From assembly GCA_900660155.1 (NCBI GenBank), contig CABFPE010000170.1, positions 111,966-175,965 of the forward strand: DNA of 64,000 bases, in the 5' to 3' direction. Numbering within the stretch: position 1 is the stretch's first letter; the number at the start of each line of letters is the position of its first letter. Both the position numbers and the translations under genes were made by a program. Below the pieces are notes generated by a model. It saw only the letters and a program-made list of their open reading frames with translations, made no database searches and was not told the origin of the DNA. The stretch is from Hofstenia miamia. Taxonomy: Eukaryota; Xenacoelomorpha; Acoela; Hofsteniidae. Positions 1 to 45,800 of the stretch are shown piece after piece.

Positions 1-190
1 TTTCAAATTTCCAACTTATTTTTTCCATAAAAATTCCTAGCATTTCAACTGTTTACAGTGTACAATGTTTAATTCGGAAACATTACATGTAAAAGGCTAC
101 AATGCATTTTCAAATTGCCAGCTAATTTTATCCATAAAAATTCCTAGCATTTCAACTGTTTACAGTGTACAATGTTTAATTCATTTTCAG
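1..190. repeat. Left inverted repeat of the Polinton-like element, two tandem units
   Basis: Two direct copies of a unit of about 107 bases (starting near 1 and 108) share the core TCCATAAAAATTCCTAGC and the following 30 bases. The reverse complement of this unit lies at about 7375-7495. The tandem doubling is present only on this side as far as the window shows. Confidence 0.8.
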
Positions 191-1539
191 GAACTGCCAA
201 AAATACTACATTTTGCTTTTTAAACGCAGTATTTCATTTACAAAAACACCATTTCGTTTCTAAGCAAGCAAACTATTTTTAACCCTATTCAATAATAAAA
301 ATGGAAAATTTTAAACATATTGTTATTTGATTATAATAAAACGTTAGAATCTTATAGACACTAGTAAAAAATGCATTGTCTAATGTATGCTTTAAAAACA
401 AAATTCCTCAATTTCCAAAATAAAAAACTAGATATTTAAGTGAGCGTGGTAAATCCCACATTTTTAAAAACAAGACAAAATACACGTATATTATACATGT
501 TCTACTTATAATCATGGTATTTTACACTTGTAGATTTGTCTGTTTTAGTGCATCTGGTCTCCAACTGTTTCACCATCTGCTAGATGCGTATTTTTCCCCA
601 TTCACCACGTATCTTCCATTCCATTGTGCATATGCAAATAATAATCAAAGTCAAGATTTTTTTAGACACACTGTTTTAGTACATTAATGCCTATTAAATA
701 TCAAATTAAAACACTTTATGTATTATTGTAAGCCAGACAAATTGATATTAACAAATAAAGGGGTAATACATCCCATGTATATTTTAACTGCCTTCCATGA
801 TTAACATCAGTGTGGATTGAAATTCAATGTCTGTTTTCCCATAACACATTTTTACGTTGAGATCTGGTAATTGAAAAATGGGTTTACATCATAGAATTGA
901 GAGAGACCACACACACACTAGTTAGTTGCTAACATCTCACTTTTATTGCTTTGTGAATACATAGAGAGGAAATGGGGACTAATTAACATTTAAAATTGAA
1001 TATCACCATAAATTGTTTCACCTAATATTGAGCAAGTAGTGAAAGGAAATTGATTTACTATGGAAACAGTACTTTTTTTTCTTCTTCTGCTGGTAGAACA
1101 ACAACTGACTAAATGTTTCAGACCAAATCAGTAGCGATAGTAAACTTTGTATAGTTGGTGAAACTAAATAATCCATAGCAAAATATATATAAATAATTTC
1201 TTTTACCATATTTATTGTACAAGATTCGTCAACAGTAAAGATGTATTCTTTTATCAGTTGATGATGGAAAACGTTTTTTTTCTATTGAACACATGGGAAT
1301 CTAAATAACCCATAAGCAAAATATAATTAATTTCCATTATACCGTTTTATTGTATGAGATTCATCAACAGTGAGGAGAAATTTTTTCTAATTTATGGAGA
1401 ATAAATCATTTTTCACCTGCATTATTGTAGAAGCTAAGCACACATGTAAACAATAATCAATTAAATAGTTTATACCATTTGTGAGATAAAAATACAAATA
1501 CATGAGGCATTGTGGAGGAGCCAGTTTTCTTGTTAAGTT

Positions 1540-2060
1540 GACAAGCATCAGCAAATTATTCAAACCAAAGATTTTCTAAAAAAATTAATTTATAATAATG
1601 TTGATGAAAAACATATGTGGAGAGATATAATAAAATGTGTAGACGTGGAGAATGAAGCAAAATTTGTATGTCATACATTCAATCAATTATTCAAACAGAG
1701 GATTTCTAAACATGGAATTAATTGTATTAATGTTACCAAATCAGCATACATGAAGGAGGATTAACAAATTCGCACAGACACAGTGAGGGGAGCAAACTCT
1801 TGGACAATAGCAAATAATTCAAAGGCGGTGGATTTCTTAACAAAAAATTAATTTATAATAATGCTGACAAAAAACATATTTAGAGGAATATAACAAAATA
1901 CATGGACACAGGGAATGGAGCAAACTTTTGTATGTCAGGCAATCAATCAATTATTCAAAGACAGTGGATTTCTAAGAAAAAATTTATTTTGTAATAATGT
2001 TGACAAAAACATACGTTGAGGGATATAGCAAAATATGTGGACATGGAGAATGGATTTAGC
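1540..2060. repeat. Degenerate tandem repeat, about 130-base units
   Basis: About four diverged units follow one another inside the Polinton-like element. Each contains an AATAATGTTGAC-like start, an ACATA...GGATATAGCAAAATA block, a GGAGAATGGAGC-like block and a CAATCAATTATTCAAA...GGATTTCTAA end. No reading frame runs across the units, so they look non-coding. Confidence 0.65.
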
Positions 2061-2509
2061 TAGCTATACATAAACAGGGGGAATTATATCTAACACAAAT
2101 GTTATTAAACAACTTGATAATTAAACAACAATTTCATAATTACCATATACAAGGACTTGGAGTGAGGACAGGAGGAGGGTGGAGAATGAAAATGGGAATT
2201 ACTAAGTATCTGAATCTAAAACATTAATTAATAACACACACAATATAAATTTCCATATACCTAGCCAGAGGCATTTTACTCCATCATCAATTAGTGTAGA
2301 ACTGGTGGATGGGGAATTATTATTATTAATCTTTTTGATATCTAAACAAAAATTTTAATATTATAAACACACAAATATTAAATTACATTTATTTCCATAT
2401 GGAAGTCTTTCTATGCTATTAACAAGATAGCATTTGTTATCATAGCATGAGAGAGCAATACAGTTTGAATTTTATACACTAATCAAATGCATTTGCAATC
2501 TTATCCCAG

Positions 2510-4990
2510 TCATTGGTCTTTAGATGATACTTCTTCCAGCAGAATGGATTTGAAGAGGTTAAAGTTCATCATCTGATTCACAGAATTGGTTACACCCTTT
2601 GCACTGGGCTTCTCCAAAACCTTGTGACTATCATTTGTGTATTTGATCAAGTAGAGTTTTGGTTTTAGTGTCACAGCCCACGCTAACACGCCCCCAGCAA
2701 GCTCATCTTTGATTTTTAAGTACACCTTTATGTTTGTATTACTGTATAAATGCAAACTCTTAGGGTAATTGGAGTAATCAAAATTGTGTGAGAGTGGATC
2801 TAGCTCTGTGTACAAATTTTCCAATTTAATTATATAAAGTAAGGAATCTGTGCTGGAGTATAACAATGTAATTTGTTTCTTAAATGCAGGTTTCATTATT
2901 TTATAATGCATCTTAAACATAATTAATTTCAATAGGTTTGAGAATAGCCTTGCCAAGATAATTGGGTCAGTTCCAAACAATATCTTTTTCTCTCAACATG
3001 ACCTGGACCAAATCCTCACTGACAATGTCGTATGATTTAAATTTTCAATTTCTCTGTGGATTCTAGATCATATGCAAACTTGATGTTTATTTACTTTTTC
3101 AAATTCTCCATAAATTTACCAAATACTGCGTTTGACATTAATTTATAGAATGCCTTCTTGAAATCATTGCGTACAGCCTTGTGTTTGCTTGTGTTTAGAT
3201 CAATATATGTTTTTAAAAATGGTGACTGTTTAAATTCAAAGGCTTTATGAAATTTCGTGATTTTCAATCCTTGACTGTCATAAAATTTCAGTACATCATA
3301 GTGCACAATGTATGCTTCTTTTTTATAAAATTTTGTACAAGTTTAGGCATAGGTGTTGATTTTATTTTCAACCTGTTTTATATTTTGAGCTGATATGGAG
3401 AAAGATGTCTATCTTCAATTTTCATCTTGTGTAGAGTCAATAGAAAATCAAAGTGCTCATTGTGTAAGTATTTCAAATATTCAAGATCTACTTGCACAAA
3501 ATAACCAATATCCAATTCTTGAGTAGTGGATAAAATTTCTTCAATACTAGTTGTAGACCATGTTCTGGCATATAGACTGTCCTGATCACCATAGAGTGCA
3601 TAGGTGGTCTCCTTCTCTGAAACATATCCATCTACCATAGGGTTGTTGGCTTTAAAAAATCTATCTGAAAATGTTTAGCACATACCTCCACAAATCCCTT
3701 CAAGCATAAAATCCAATTCATCCTCATTGTTTATAGCATTAAGCAAGATTCCTGTATACTTCAGCATCACATGCCAACTAAAATTTGATAATGTGAAAAA
3801 GTGGGCAGGGTGTAGATTATATGTCTCCATGCTCTGTATTCTAAATTCTCTTATCATGTCCAATAGTAATAGCAGGTTGGCTTGTAAATAATTGCTATGA
3901 AATTGCTTAAAGGTTTCACATTCTCTCAACACCCAAGTATTTTCACGTTCAAAATCCAGCTCCTCCTGAGTTATGGGGATTTTTCCAGCAATGCATATTT
4001 CCAATGCTCCAAATCTGAGTGGCTCAATTCATTAAATTTCTTGAAGCTATCAAACCACGTGTAAGGGAATGTCCCTTTACCCCTGCTAAACACTGACGCC
4101 TTCTGCTTGCCCATTCCCTCTCTTAAAAATTAATATTTTTCTGTGCCAATGTTTTTTTGCAAGGTTTGATAGACTATTGGCTATGAAGCAATAGCTATCT
4201 AAAAATCTTAGCTCTTCAAAAAATTTTTTAGAGATCCTGTCTTTATTGGTATAAATATGCACAGTTACCATTAAACTTAGAAAAAGAAACACTTCAGATG
4301 TACATGGAATGGATGACACCTTTTCTCTTTCTTTCATTTTCAAACTTTTTAGTAGAATATGCATATTGTATTTGCTCCCATTAGGCATGTAAATTTGGGT
4401 GAATTGAGGACTTTGATTTAAAATATTGCAATTATTATGTGTGACACTTCCAATTTTCTCAGAAAATGACAGTGGTCAATAACTTTCACATTATCTTGTG
4501 CAAACATGTTTCTACAAAATACACACCTCACTGCAAGAACCAACATTGTATTTTGCTGCTCCAGGGAAATTACCAAATTACAATGTTTTTGTTTCAGCTC
4601 ATTGATTTTTTTGCTAGCTAATGTAAATAATCCCATGCCACTTCCATACAATTCTCACTGGATATTACTTTACAGGTTAATAGCTTTTCTTCAGTACTAC
4701 TTGCTACACACACACTGGATGGGATTTGTGCAACCTCACACAGTGTGTAGCTGGTTGACAGGTTTGGTTGTACAGTATGCACTTTTCTGGATATTGTTTC
4801 AATATCCAAACTACCAACAATAGGAACATAATTCTGTGATGCATGTGCTTTAAAATTGATTTTGTTTGCAGGATCTGTTTGGTTCCACAACTGCATTGCA
4901 TTTTTTCTTGTGGTTTGCTAAATTTTCTTTTGTTCTGAATCCTGATAAACATTTCTGGCAAAAGAAATCATGATTTCTATTTTTACATTG
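2510..4990 (-). pseudogene. Protein-primed family B DNA polymerase remnant (Polinton PolB), fossil
   Basis: Read on the minus strand, the segment runs from an N-terminal zinc-finger-like part near 4850-4990, through a Cys/His-rich part near 4450-4600, to palm-type polymerase sequence near 3100-3640. Recognisable words include EFKQSPFLKTYIDLNT and LMSNAVFGKFMENLKK, both typical of Polinton polymerases. The family is known to copy its own element from a terminal protein primer. This copy is clearly broken, with roughly eight breaks, and is a fossil. Confidence 0.75.
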
Positions 4991-5339
4991 CTAGAAGATA
5001 AAGACAAAATTTTAGATGTGTACATGGTCACCATAACTAGAAATTATTTGATTTCATGGCATAGGTGCTTGGATTGTAACAACAGACTTTGAATATTCGT
5101 TTTATTTAAAATTCATTGAATAACTATTGTCAATGAACAATCAATTATATCTAAACTCAAATTATTAACATTTTAAAGATAAACATATATCAATCATTCT
5201 TAGTAAGCCACATAAATATAGCTGCAAGGAATTAATTATAAAAATGTCACCAAATTTGAGATCAGTTTCTCTATTACTAATAAAAGGAGACTTGGCTTAA
5301 TAATACTTAAAATTAGGAGCTGATTTCAAAAACAAAAAT

Positions 5340-5660
5340 ATACTTTTTTGCATTTATTACAAGTTACAATAGTGTTAGTAAATTCTTGGTTTTTATGAAA
5401 TACGTGTTAAAGTTTGTAAAAAATTATCATTTTTCTTAAATTACAAAACAAAATATATCTCTCATGCTTATTGCAAGTTAGTGTTAGTATAATTCATGAT
5501 TTTTCACAAAATACATGTCAAATGGTAAAATTCTCAGTTGCTAAAAATTACAAACAAACCAAATATACTTTTTTGCGTTTATTACAAGTTACAATAGTAC
5601 TAGTAAAATTCGTTGTTTTCATGAAATACATGTCAATCAGTAAATTACGATTTGCTTAAA
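5340..5660. repeat. Three diverged tandem units, about 115 bases
   Basis: Three units share a TTATTACAAGTTACAATAGT-like start, a middle TTAGTAAATTC and an end with TGAAATACATGTCAA. They lie between the polymerase remnant and the right-hand small frame of the fossil element. No coding potential is visible. Confidence 0.6.
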
Positions 5661-6656
5661 TTGCAAAACAAAAAAATGGAGAAAATATAATTTATAGAAG
5701 TAATATTATTATTAACCTTACAATTTTAATCAAACATAGAAGCGTACGCATGAAATCAAAGTTTAGTCCATATCTATGTGAATGAAAGCACTGGTTTGTG
5801 AAATATGTTCCAAACAAACAATACATGATTTATATTTGAAAATATAAAAATTAATTTTTAATAATTTTATTATTGTTAAGATGATTAATTAAAACATGAT
5901 ATTAAAACATTGGCATAAAAAATTATTTTTTTTGCTTGTGTGGTTTTTATTCTAATGGCAAAAACTTTACCACAATTATGTGATTATTCAATTGCCATGT
6001 TTTATAAGGATTACAAAATTATTTATCATTCTCTCTGTGATTTTCTATTTGGATAGTTGGTTGATAGTCATGGTATCATGTACGAAATCTAATGTTTTTT
6101 AGAACTATGCAGGAACACATACAATAGTGTTTATTATATCAAAGAATTATTGATTTTAGTCAATGAAAAACTATATTATTACAGTACATTAATCAAAGGA
6201 GAATTTTGATTGTTTGCCAGGACATATGCAGAAATCTTTCAATTGGTATCAACATAACTTCCATCATATCAGGTTTACAGAAGTAAACCTAACAAACGAG
6301 CAAATGATTACTTTTATCAAATCTCTGAATTTTTCATGTAGAAAAGAAACTGTTTTGGGCATGCGAAGGAATGAACTCCGAGTTTTTAAGTCAGTTAATC
6401 TCTCAGCCCATGGAAAATTTACTTGATCACAGTTACTGGTATCCACAAATTATGGGAAATTCTACAGACTGTATAAAGGACTATTTTAAATTTGTACGTC
6501 GAATGAACACTCCATAGGGTATATTATTATCGCCATTTACTAATAGTGTATAAATTTAAAAATTTTGTTGTAAAACCATTGTATCAAATAATGATTTTTA
6601 CTAGTATTATTTTTTTAAAAAACTGGTACATGTAGAAAGAGATGGAGAAAACAAAA

Positions 6657-7103
6657 CTATATCTTTATTTTACTAAATTCTAATACAATGCGATTTACAT
6701 TATTGCCATCAGTCCCAATTTCCATGTCATCATTGTGAAGCAGTTTTTTATATACCAGAGTCTTGTAATTCTCACCCAAAGCATTGACATAGCATTTAGG
6801 TAGGAAATTGTAAAAACCATTGTCGAGTCTCATCTTAATTGCAACACCATATCTCATTTTCAACTGAACAACGTCAACAATTGTTAGCCAGAGATTTTTC
6901 TGTAGTTCACTAGCTGGACACAAACTTGAGAAAATACAGGTTGATGGCTGGGAATTAACATCGTTTAAGCGTTGTAAAATATTATCATCCTCGCTCATGT
7001 TGGAGATGGGGAAGACAATCGTATTATTATTGACTATAGGACGTCTTTGCTTGTGTTGAGTCTTGCGTTTTTCTTTTACAGGCACAGGTGGTGGGGACAT
7101 CAT
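6657..7103 (-). CDS. Small open frame of the Polinton-like element, function unknown
   Basis: A 148-residue frame lies just inside the right inverted repeat and reads toward the polymerase remnant. Residues 1-30 are basic and Pro-rich (PPPVPVKEKRKTQHKQRR), then comes a variable acidic stretch, then a more globular half with LKMRYGVAIKMRLDNGFYNF followed by LPKCYVNALG. The pattern KYG-I-L-F-LP recalls small proteins, possibly with an OB fold, that I have seen in element-associated invertebrate sequences, but that is from memory and uncertain. It looks whole, unlike its neighbour the polymerase. It may belong to the fossil element or to a later insertion. Confidence 0.5.
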   Translation of the reverse strand: MMSPPPVPVKEKRKTQHKQRRPIVNNNTIVFPISNMSEDDNILQRLNDVNSQPSTCIFSSLCPASELQKNLWLTIVDVVQLKMRYGVAIKMRLDNGFYNFLPKCYVNALGENYKTLVYKKLLHNDDMEIGTDGNNVNRIVLEFSKIKI

Positions 7104-7374
7104 CTCCTATGTTAGCGGATTATAACCATACAATGGTGGCGGGGTTTTGCATGGATCATCAAATAGGCTACCCAATGAACCCCATGCTAGCATTTTAACA
7201 GACATTTGTCATTAAGAATAAGGTGGAGTTTGCGTACAAGAAAAAATGATTTTATCCAATGAAATGAGGTGAATATATAGATTGACCAGCCAATGGAAAT
7301 ATGGGGAATTATGAAAAATATTCATTGGTTGGGAAAAACATGATATGATAAACATGTTAACAATGTTTATTAAC

Positions 7375-7495
7375 AAAAACGAAAATGCAGCTTTTTACAT
7401 GTAATCTTTCCTAATTAAACATTATACATTGTAAGCAGTTGAAACACTAGGAATTTTTATGGATAAAATTAGCTGGCAATGCATTATGAAAAATG
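7375..7495. repeat. Right inverted repeat of the Polinton-like element
   Basis: This stretch is the reverse complement of the 1-190 unit, including the core CTAGGAATTTTTATGGATAA and the neighbouring TTACATGTAA block. It carries one unit, against two at the left. Several mismatches between the arms suggest age. Confidence 0.75.
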
Positions 7496-8431
7496 CGATG
7501 TAAAACCCAGTGTATGCAAACAAGTTTAAGCATGCATAAAGTGTGATATAGCCATGTATATTATCAAAAAAGTTATCCATATAAATTAGTCAATATATAA
7601 GAACATGCTGCGAATGTAAACTAAATTGTCCCCCACAACATGTATATGAATCATTGTAAACTAAATTGGCTCCCACATGTATATGAATCTTTGCAAAAAT
7701 GATTCAGCCTGTAAATATCATAAATCACTAATTAAACTAGCTACTTGAAAATCCATTAGTGATAATCTCAAAAATGTAAAAAATCCATTAGCACTACTAA
7801 TGTAAAATATGTGAGTCACTAATTAAATAAGCTTTTGAAATCCATTAGTCAGCTAAGTGTTACGAGAACTTCAGGGTGTCCCAATGTAACCTCCTCTGTT
7901 TTCCTTAACTAATGTTAGCATATCTCAGTACCCTCTCAACAATATATCCTACTGAATTAATGGGCCTAAAATTTTTTTTGCTGGTTTTCACAGATATTCG
8001 TCATTTGTAATATCTCAGCAAAAATGCTTGGATCGACTTTACACCTACTTCATTAGCTCCCAAATTAAAAACTACATCTACTAAATTCCTTTAGAGATTT
8101 GTAGGATATGGTATAATACTTAGATTACTATGTACTTAACTATTATATGGTTATTGAAGTACAAGACTTTCGAGTTTGCTGTAGCTAAGAAATTAATCAA
8201 CAATGGATGGCATTGGCTCTAGTAAATGGAATAGTACTAATGCAATGCATTTGATTAAGAAACTGTTAAAATTGCAACATCAACAAAAAAATTTTTGGTT
8301 ACAAACGGCGTATATATAAGGGAATGATTATAAATGCTGCATTAATTACAAACGGGGAATATATATGTATATGCATATATATGATGTGAGTGAAATGTAA
8401 CGGCCAGCTTGGGTTAATAATTTACTTGATT

Positions 8432-8478
<47 letters not shown>

Positions 8479-9551
8479 TAGAAAGAGATAGTACGGGTGT
8501 GCACCACTGGTATTTACATATATGACACAGTAATTGTCTCCACACCCGCGGGTGAGCCCGTGCCCACAACATTCATTGATAACTATTACCTTCATTTAAT
8601 GCACACACTATCAATCTCGGCGTTACTAAACTAGGTAGTATTATAAGAATCAGTAACCAATTTTTATGTAAAAGGTACACATAGAATCGGAGCAGAATCT
8701 TATACATGCGGTTTTACAAATACCCCTATACAAATCCTAGTTTGCAAAAAACAGATTTTTCTATACTTTGAATTTCAATAAAAAACGAATTTGGCGTATA
8801 ATTACTTTACTGAGGTAATCAAGCCATTTTCATTACTTTAGGTAACCCAGTACAAAACGTTTATTCCTTTTTGAAAATTATTAAGTGCAGTACATAAGTT
8901 GAAAATGAATCAGGTTTGATTTAGATAAGTTAAGCTAACTATTCACACGTTGTGTTATTTGTTGGCATTGGGCGTCTATCGGCAGTTCAATTGAAATTTT
9001 GAGGCAGGTTTATAGTTGTTTTTTAAAAAAATATATATTAAATACATTGCTCAACGTATAAACAGGGCATGAACAAGTCGAACGCATTTTAAATATTTGC
9101 AAACAAATTTTTCAAAAGAAATTCGTAGTTGAACAAGCTAAATCCTGGCATTCCTAGTATTGAGCAAAAAACTAAACAAATCCAAACGATTCATTATCTA
9201 GTTTATTTAAAAAGGTAATTCCATCAATTAGAATAACATACCGACAATTATGTTCAGATATATTTATTCACTCACTTAATTAAAAGCTTGGGCAGTAATC
9301 TTACAAAATAAAATTTACCATAGAAACAATTGTGAAATCTACAAAAATAGTTAATATAATATCTAACATTGCATTCTTCTCAACAATGATTATTACACGT
9401 CTCTATAAAAAACAGTAACAATTCTCTTAATATAGCAAAAGGATTATTCAAAACAAGTGCAAGATGAGTATGTCATCTTTACAAGAAATTGTTAACATTT
9501 TAGTATAACAGCACCAGTTTATGACGAAATACATTAATAGCTCTCCCATTG
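7496..9551. other. Gene-free stretch between fossil element and PPP2R5 3' end
   Basis: No coding frame is recognisable. It holds two short local duplications (about 7617-7700 with the word CATGTATATGAATC, and about 7727-7850 with AATCCATTAG) and one microsatellite. An AATAAA on the minus strand at 9263-9268, about 285 bases past the PPP2R5 stop, is a candidate poly(A) signal. Confidence 0.5.
8427..8490. repeat. Compound (TA)n-(GA)n microsatellite
   Basis: TA dinucleotides run from about 8427 to 8461 and pass directly into a GA run to about 8478, then a looser GATAGAAAGAGATAG tail. Confidence 0.9.
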
Positions 9552-42406
<32,855 letters not shown>

Positions 42407-42850
42407 TGATTATTATTAGAAGCAAAGCTTCGTTTAAAATGCTGCCCAGTGGATACACTACACATAAACTAAAACATTGCAATAATTAGAAAATTACAGA
42501 GATTCTACGGAAGTTGGACATGATAATGGTTGCTATGCATCAATCAATACAATAAAACATTCTACATATCGTTTACACTAGCCCTCTAAGTATTTTTTTG
42601 GAAAATCCCTAATGTACTTGTACTTTAGTCAGTGGAACGCAGCACAAACTACACATGTTGGCCATAGATACTTAGAAAGATAGTCGACATCATTTATGCA
42701 AATAATTATTCTATTTTATTTATCTAGGAATTAACCAATAAAAATATTAATATACTTTTTTGTTAAAATTGTTTGTAAGATATTTTACATTGCTTGTCCC
42801 ATTCTTTAGTAAAGAGTTAATTCTGCATAATTCATTGTTCGCTAGTTGAA
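42407..42850. promoter_or_regulatory. Shared 444-bp region between divergent start codons
   Basis: PPP2R5 starts to the left (42406, minus) and the RNA-binding protein gene to the right (42851, plus). All 5' untranslated sequence and core promoters of both must fit here unless non-coding first exons lie elsewhere. I see no clear TATA box at a fixed distance and no CpG-rich patch. The inference is a bidirectional promoter of housekeeping type. Confidence 0.6.
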
Positions 42851-45800
42851 ATGGCCGAGAGTGTTCCAGATGTAAGTTCTATTTTTTCGATGTTTGTCTA
42901 TATTCATCTACTTTAGTGGGTGCAAGAAATTATTGAAAACACTGGTGAAAAGTTGAACAAATTGTTTATCGGAGGTTTAAGTGCTGGTGTCAAAAAAGAT
43001 GACCTACATGATGCATTTAGTAAATATGGTATTTTAACTGATTGTGTTGCAATGCAAAAGTTAGTATATGTCTTCGTTTTTTAGAATATGTCTGATTTTT
43101 CTTGAGTCTGAATTAAAGTAGTCATAAATGTTTAGTCGTGAAACTGGGCAAGGAAGAGGATTTGGCTTTGTTACTTTTAAAGAAGAGGCCTCCTTAAGAG
43201 CTGCTTTAAGTGACGCACATAATTTCGGAATAACCATTGATAATCGAAAAGTTGATTGTCGCCGAGCTGTTCCTCGTGAAGTATTATTTTATTTGTGTCT
43301 TTATGCACTTAGACTATTTAGAGTGACGCCGTAAACCATACTGCATCATCTCGTGTATTTGTTGGGGGTTTAAAGAGTTGCATAACTGAAGGTGATCTTC
43401 GAGATTATTTTGAGTCATTTCCTGGAATTTGTATCAAAGAAATAAGTGTAGTCGATAAAAATAACAACCGCTTTGCTTTCATCGAATTCGAAACAAGGGA
43501 TAATGCGGATTTTTTAGTCAGTAAGTTTTCTTAATATAAGCTTTTAGTTGTAATTCAACTATATATTCTTTATTCAGTTATGCACCTCTAAGTTGTTTTT
43601 AAAACTAACATTAAATTTATAAGAAATATCAAACAATGATTAAAAATGAAGCTAAGAAATGAAACAAACTAACACTAATCCACTGTTTACTTCATTCTCC
43701 AATAATCCCAAGCTAGAACTCTTGCGTATTGTCTATGGAACTACCGCCCAATAGCTATTCTATCTCGACTTTCATCTTTGAACGCCTTGTTTCTCGTTAT
43801 GTATTCCCAAAAATTCGCCACCTCATCTCTTCTCAGCATGGCAACCTTCCTGGTCGCTCTACGATTACTAACCTGCTCACTCTGATCGAAAACTGCTACT
43901 TTCACTCTGATAGTAATAATCCTGGTTGTATTATCTTTCTTGACATCTCAAAAGCGTTTGATCGTCTCCCTCATTCCATTCTGCTTGACAAGTTACGTTT
44001 ATTTTGTTTTGATGTGGATTTCATTGAACTGTTCCAGTCTTACCTGACCAATTGCCGCCAGTGTGTCAAAATCAACTCGTCTATCTCTTCTCCTATCCCC
44101 GTTACTAGTGGTGCCCCTTAAGCCTGTGTTTGCTGTTCTTTTCTTCCTCGTTGCCATTAACGACCTCCCTCATTCTGTTCTCAACTCGTCTTGCCTGTTG
44201 CATGTCGACGACACTGCCATGTTTGATTTTGGCTGGTCTTTTGCTTCGAACATTTTTTTCTGATCTTGAGCACTTGTCTACTTAGTCCTCTGTCAACCAT
44301 CTTGATTTTAGCACTACCAAGACATGTGGTATTTCCTTTTCTGTGGCGCCCCCTTCTGATTTGCCTCTACCTGTGAACCTTGCGCCTCATCACACTCATC
44401 TTGGAGTTCAACTTGCTGCAAACTTAAATTGGACTGAACATGTGTCTGTGTCTCCGCAAAGCTAATTCCTCGCTATTTGCCCTTTTCCGTAATGTTCGTT
44501 TTAATACCTCATCCGCTGTGAAACTCTTTGTTCAAGTCCATTCCTCGCGCCATTCTTCTCTACGCGTCTGCTTGTTGGTGGCCTTCTCGTGCTTTGTTCC
44601 ACTCCATGGAACTTTTCCAGGAACGCACATTCAAATGGATTTTCTTTGGCCTATAAAGATGATCTGCTAAAATTCTCCACTCTCCCGCTGTCACTCTACT
44701 TCCATGCCTGTGATCTCCTCCTGTTCAATTGACTACTGACTCGCAAATTTGACCTTGATCCTTTTGATTTCATTAAGTTCTCTAATTCCTGCTGCACTCG
44801 CTCTGATGATGTTGTCACCTTCTCCATTCGTCGTACAAAGAAACATCGCACTCTTCACTCGTTTTTCAATCGTGCTTGTACTGCTGCTAATTACATCTTG
44901 ACTCTCAACCCTCCAACAGCGATTGATTTCTTTTCCCCGCCATTGAGCTTCAAGAAATCTTTGATGGCTTTCCTCTTTGCTGAGCCCTTCTTCAACTTCG
45001 CCTACTCTCCCATTTGCTCCTATTTCATCTCCTGTGACTGTCCTCGCTGCCGTAAAACTTGACTTGTTTTTATTTTTTGCTGTGTATGCCTTCAGCGGCT
45101 AAATAAAGTCTATTATTATTATTATTATTATTATTATTATGTAAATACTAAAAAGACTATTTACTTGAATAGTGTCGTTGGCATATTTTCCTTTATTTTC
45201 AAAATACCCTTAACTTGGTTCAGCTACAGTACTAACTGCGTTGAACTCCAGAGGATCAAGGCAGTTTAATATGTGAGAAATGTGCACGGTACATTGGGCC
45301 TTTTTAAACAGCCTTTTGCAAAACATTTCAATTATTGTAATCCTGGTAATAATTTTATGCTGTGATATAAGCCAACACATGCATTTCGCTTGGTTTCATA
45401 TTTTTCAATGAAGACACCTTCATTACAATGTTGTCTATTTTGATCTTTTAGTTGCCCAACCAAATATTTTTCAATTGCTTGACAATATTGTTCCAAAAGA
45501 TTATTATACGGAAGAGTCTTCTCCAAATATATTTGTAAAATCATATGTAGCATATGGATTTATTGTCTTCCACGAACTAATCATGTACTTATTTTCTAAT
45601 TACAACCCAAATGTGTTTGAGATAATAATAATGATGGCGCTGTTCATGTAATTCGTTTCACCTTGTACAGAGGCAATACGCAAGAGTTATGGTTGGAGAT
45701 AATTTACTGTACGGAAAATAAAGTAAATAGAGCATTAGTTTTATTTGCTTTGTTTCTTAGTTTCATTTATTTTAATTTGAATGGCTTATGATTTAATTTA

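Larger units (their letters stand above)
1..7495. mobile_element. Polinton/Maverick-like element, old fossil copy
   Basis: The left edge (1-190) and the stretch at about 7375-7495 are inverted copies of one another. Between them lie the remains of a protein-primed family B DNA polymerase on the minus strand and a small open frame near the right end. This layout fits a Polinton/Maverick or a close relative. The element looks old: the polymerase has roughly eight breaks, and no capsid, integrase, protease or packaging ATPase can be recognised. The left end may continue before the window, so the full length is unknown. The inverted repeat and the polymerase are seen directly; the family name rests on the polymerase type. 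Confidence 0.7.

Noticed and set aside
1018-1209. 63-codon minus-strand frame in the Polinton-like element
   Set aside because: AT-rich, low complexity, no resemblance to element proteins.
6214-6446. Mirror frames on both strands around a short palindrome
   Set aside because: The two frames are complementary shadows, neither has a recognisable motif, and the region is otherwise non-coding.
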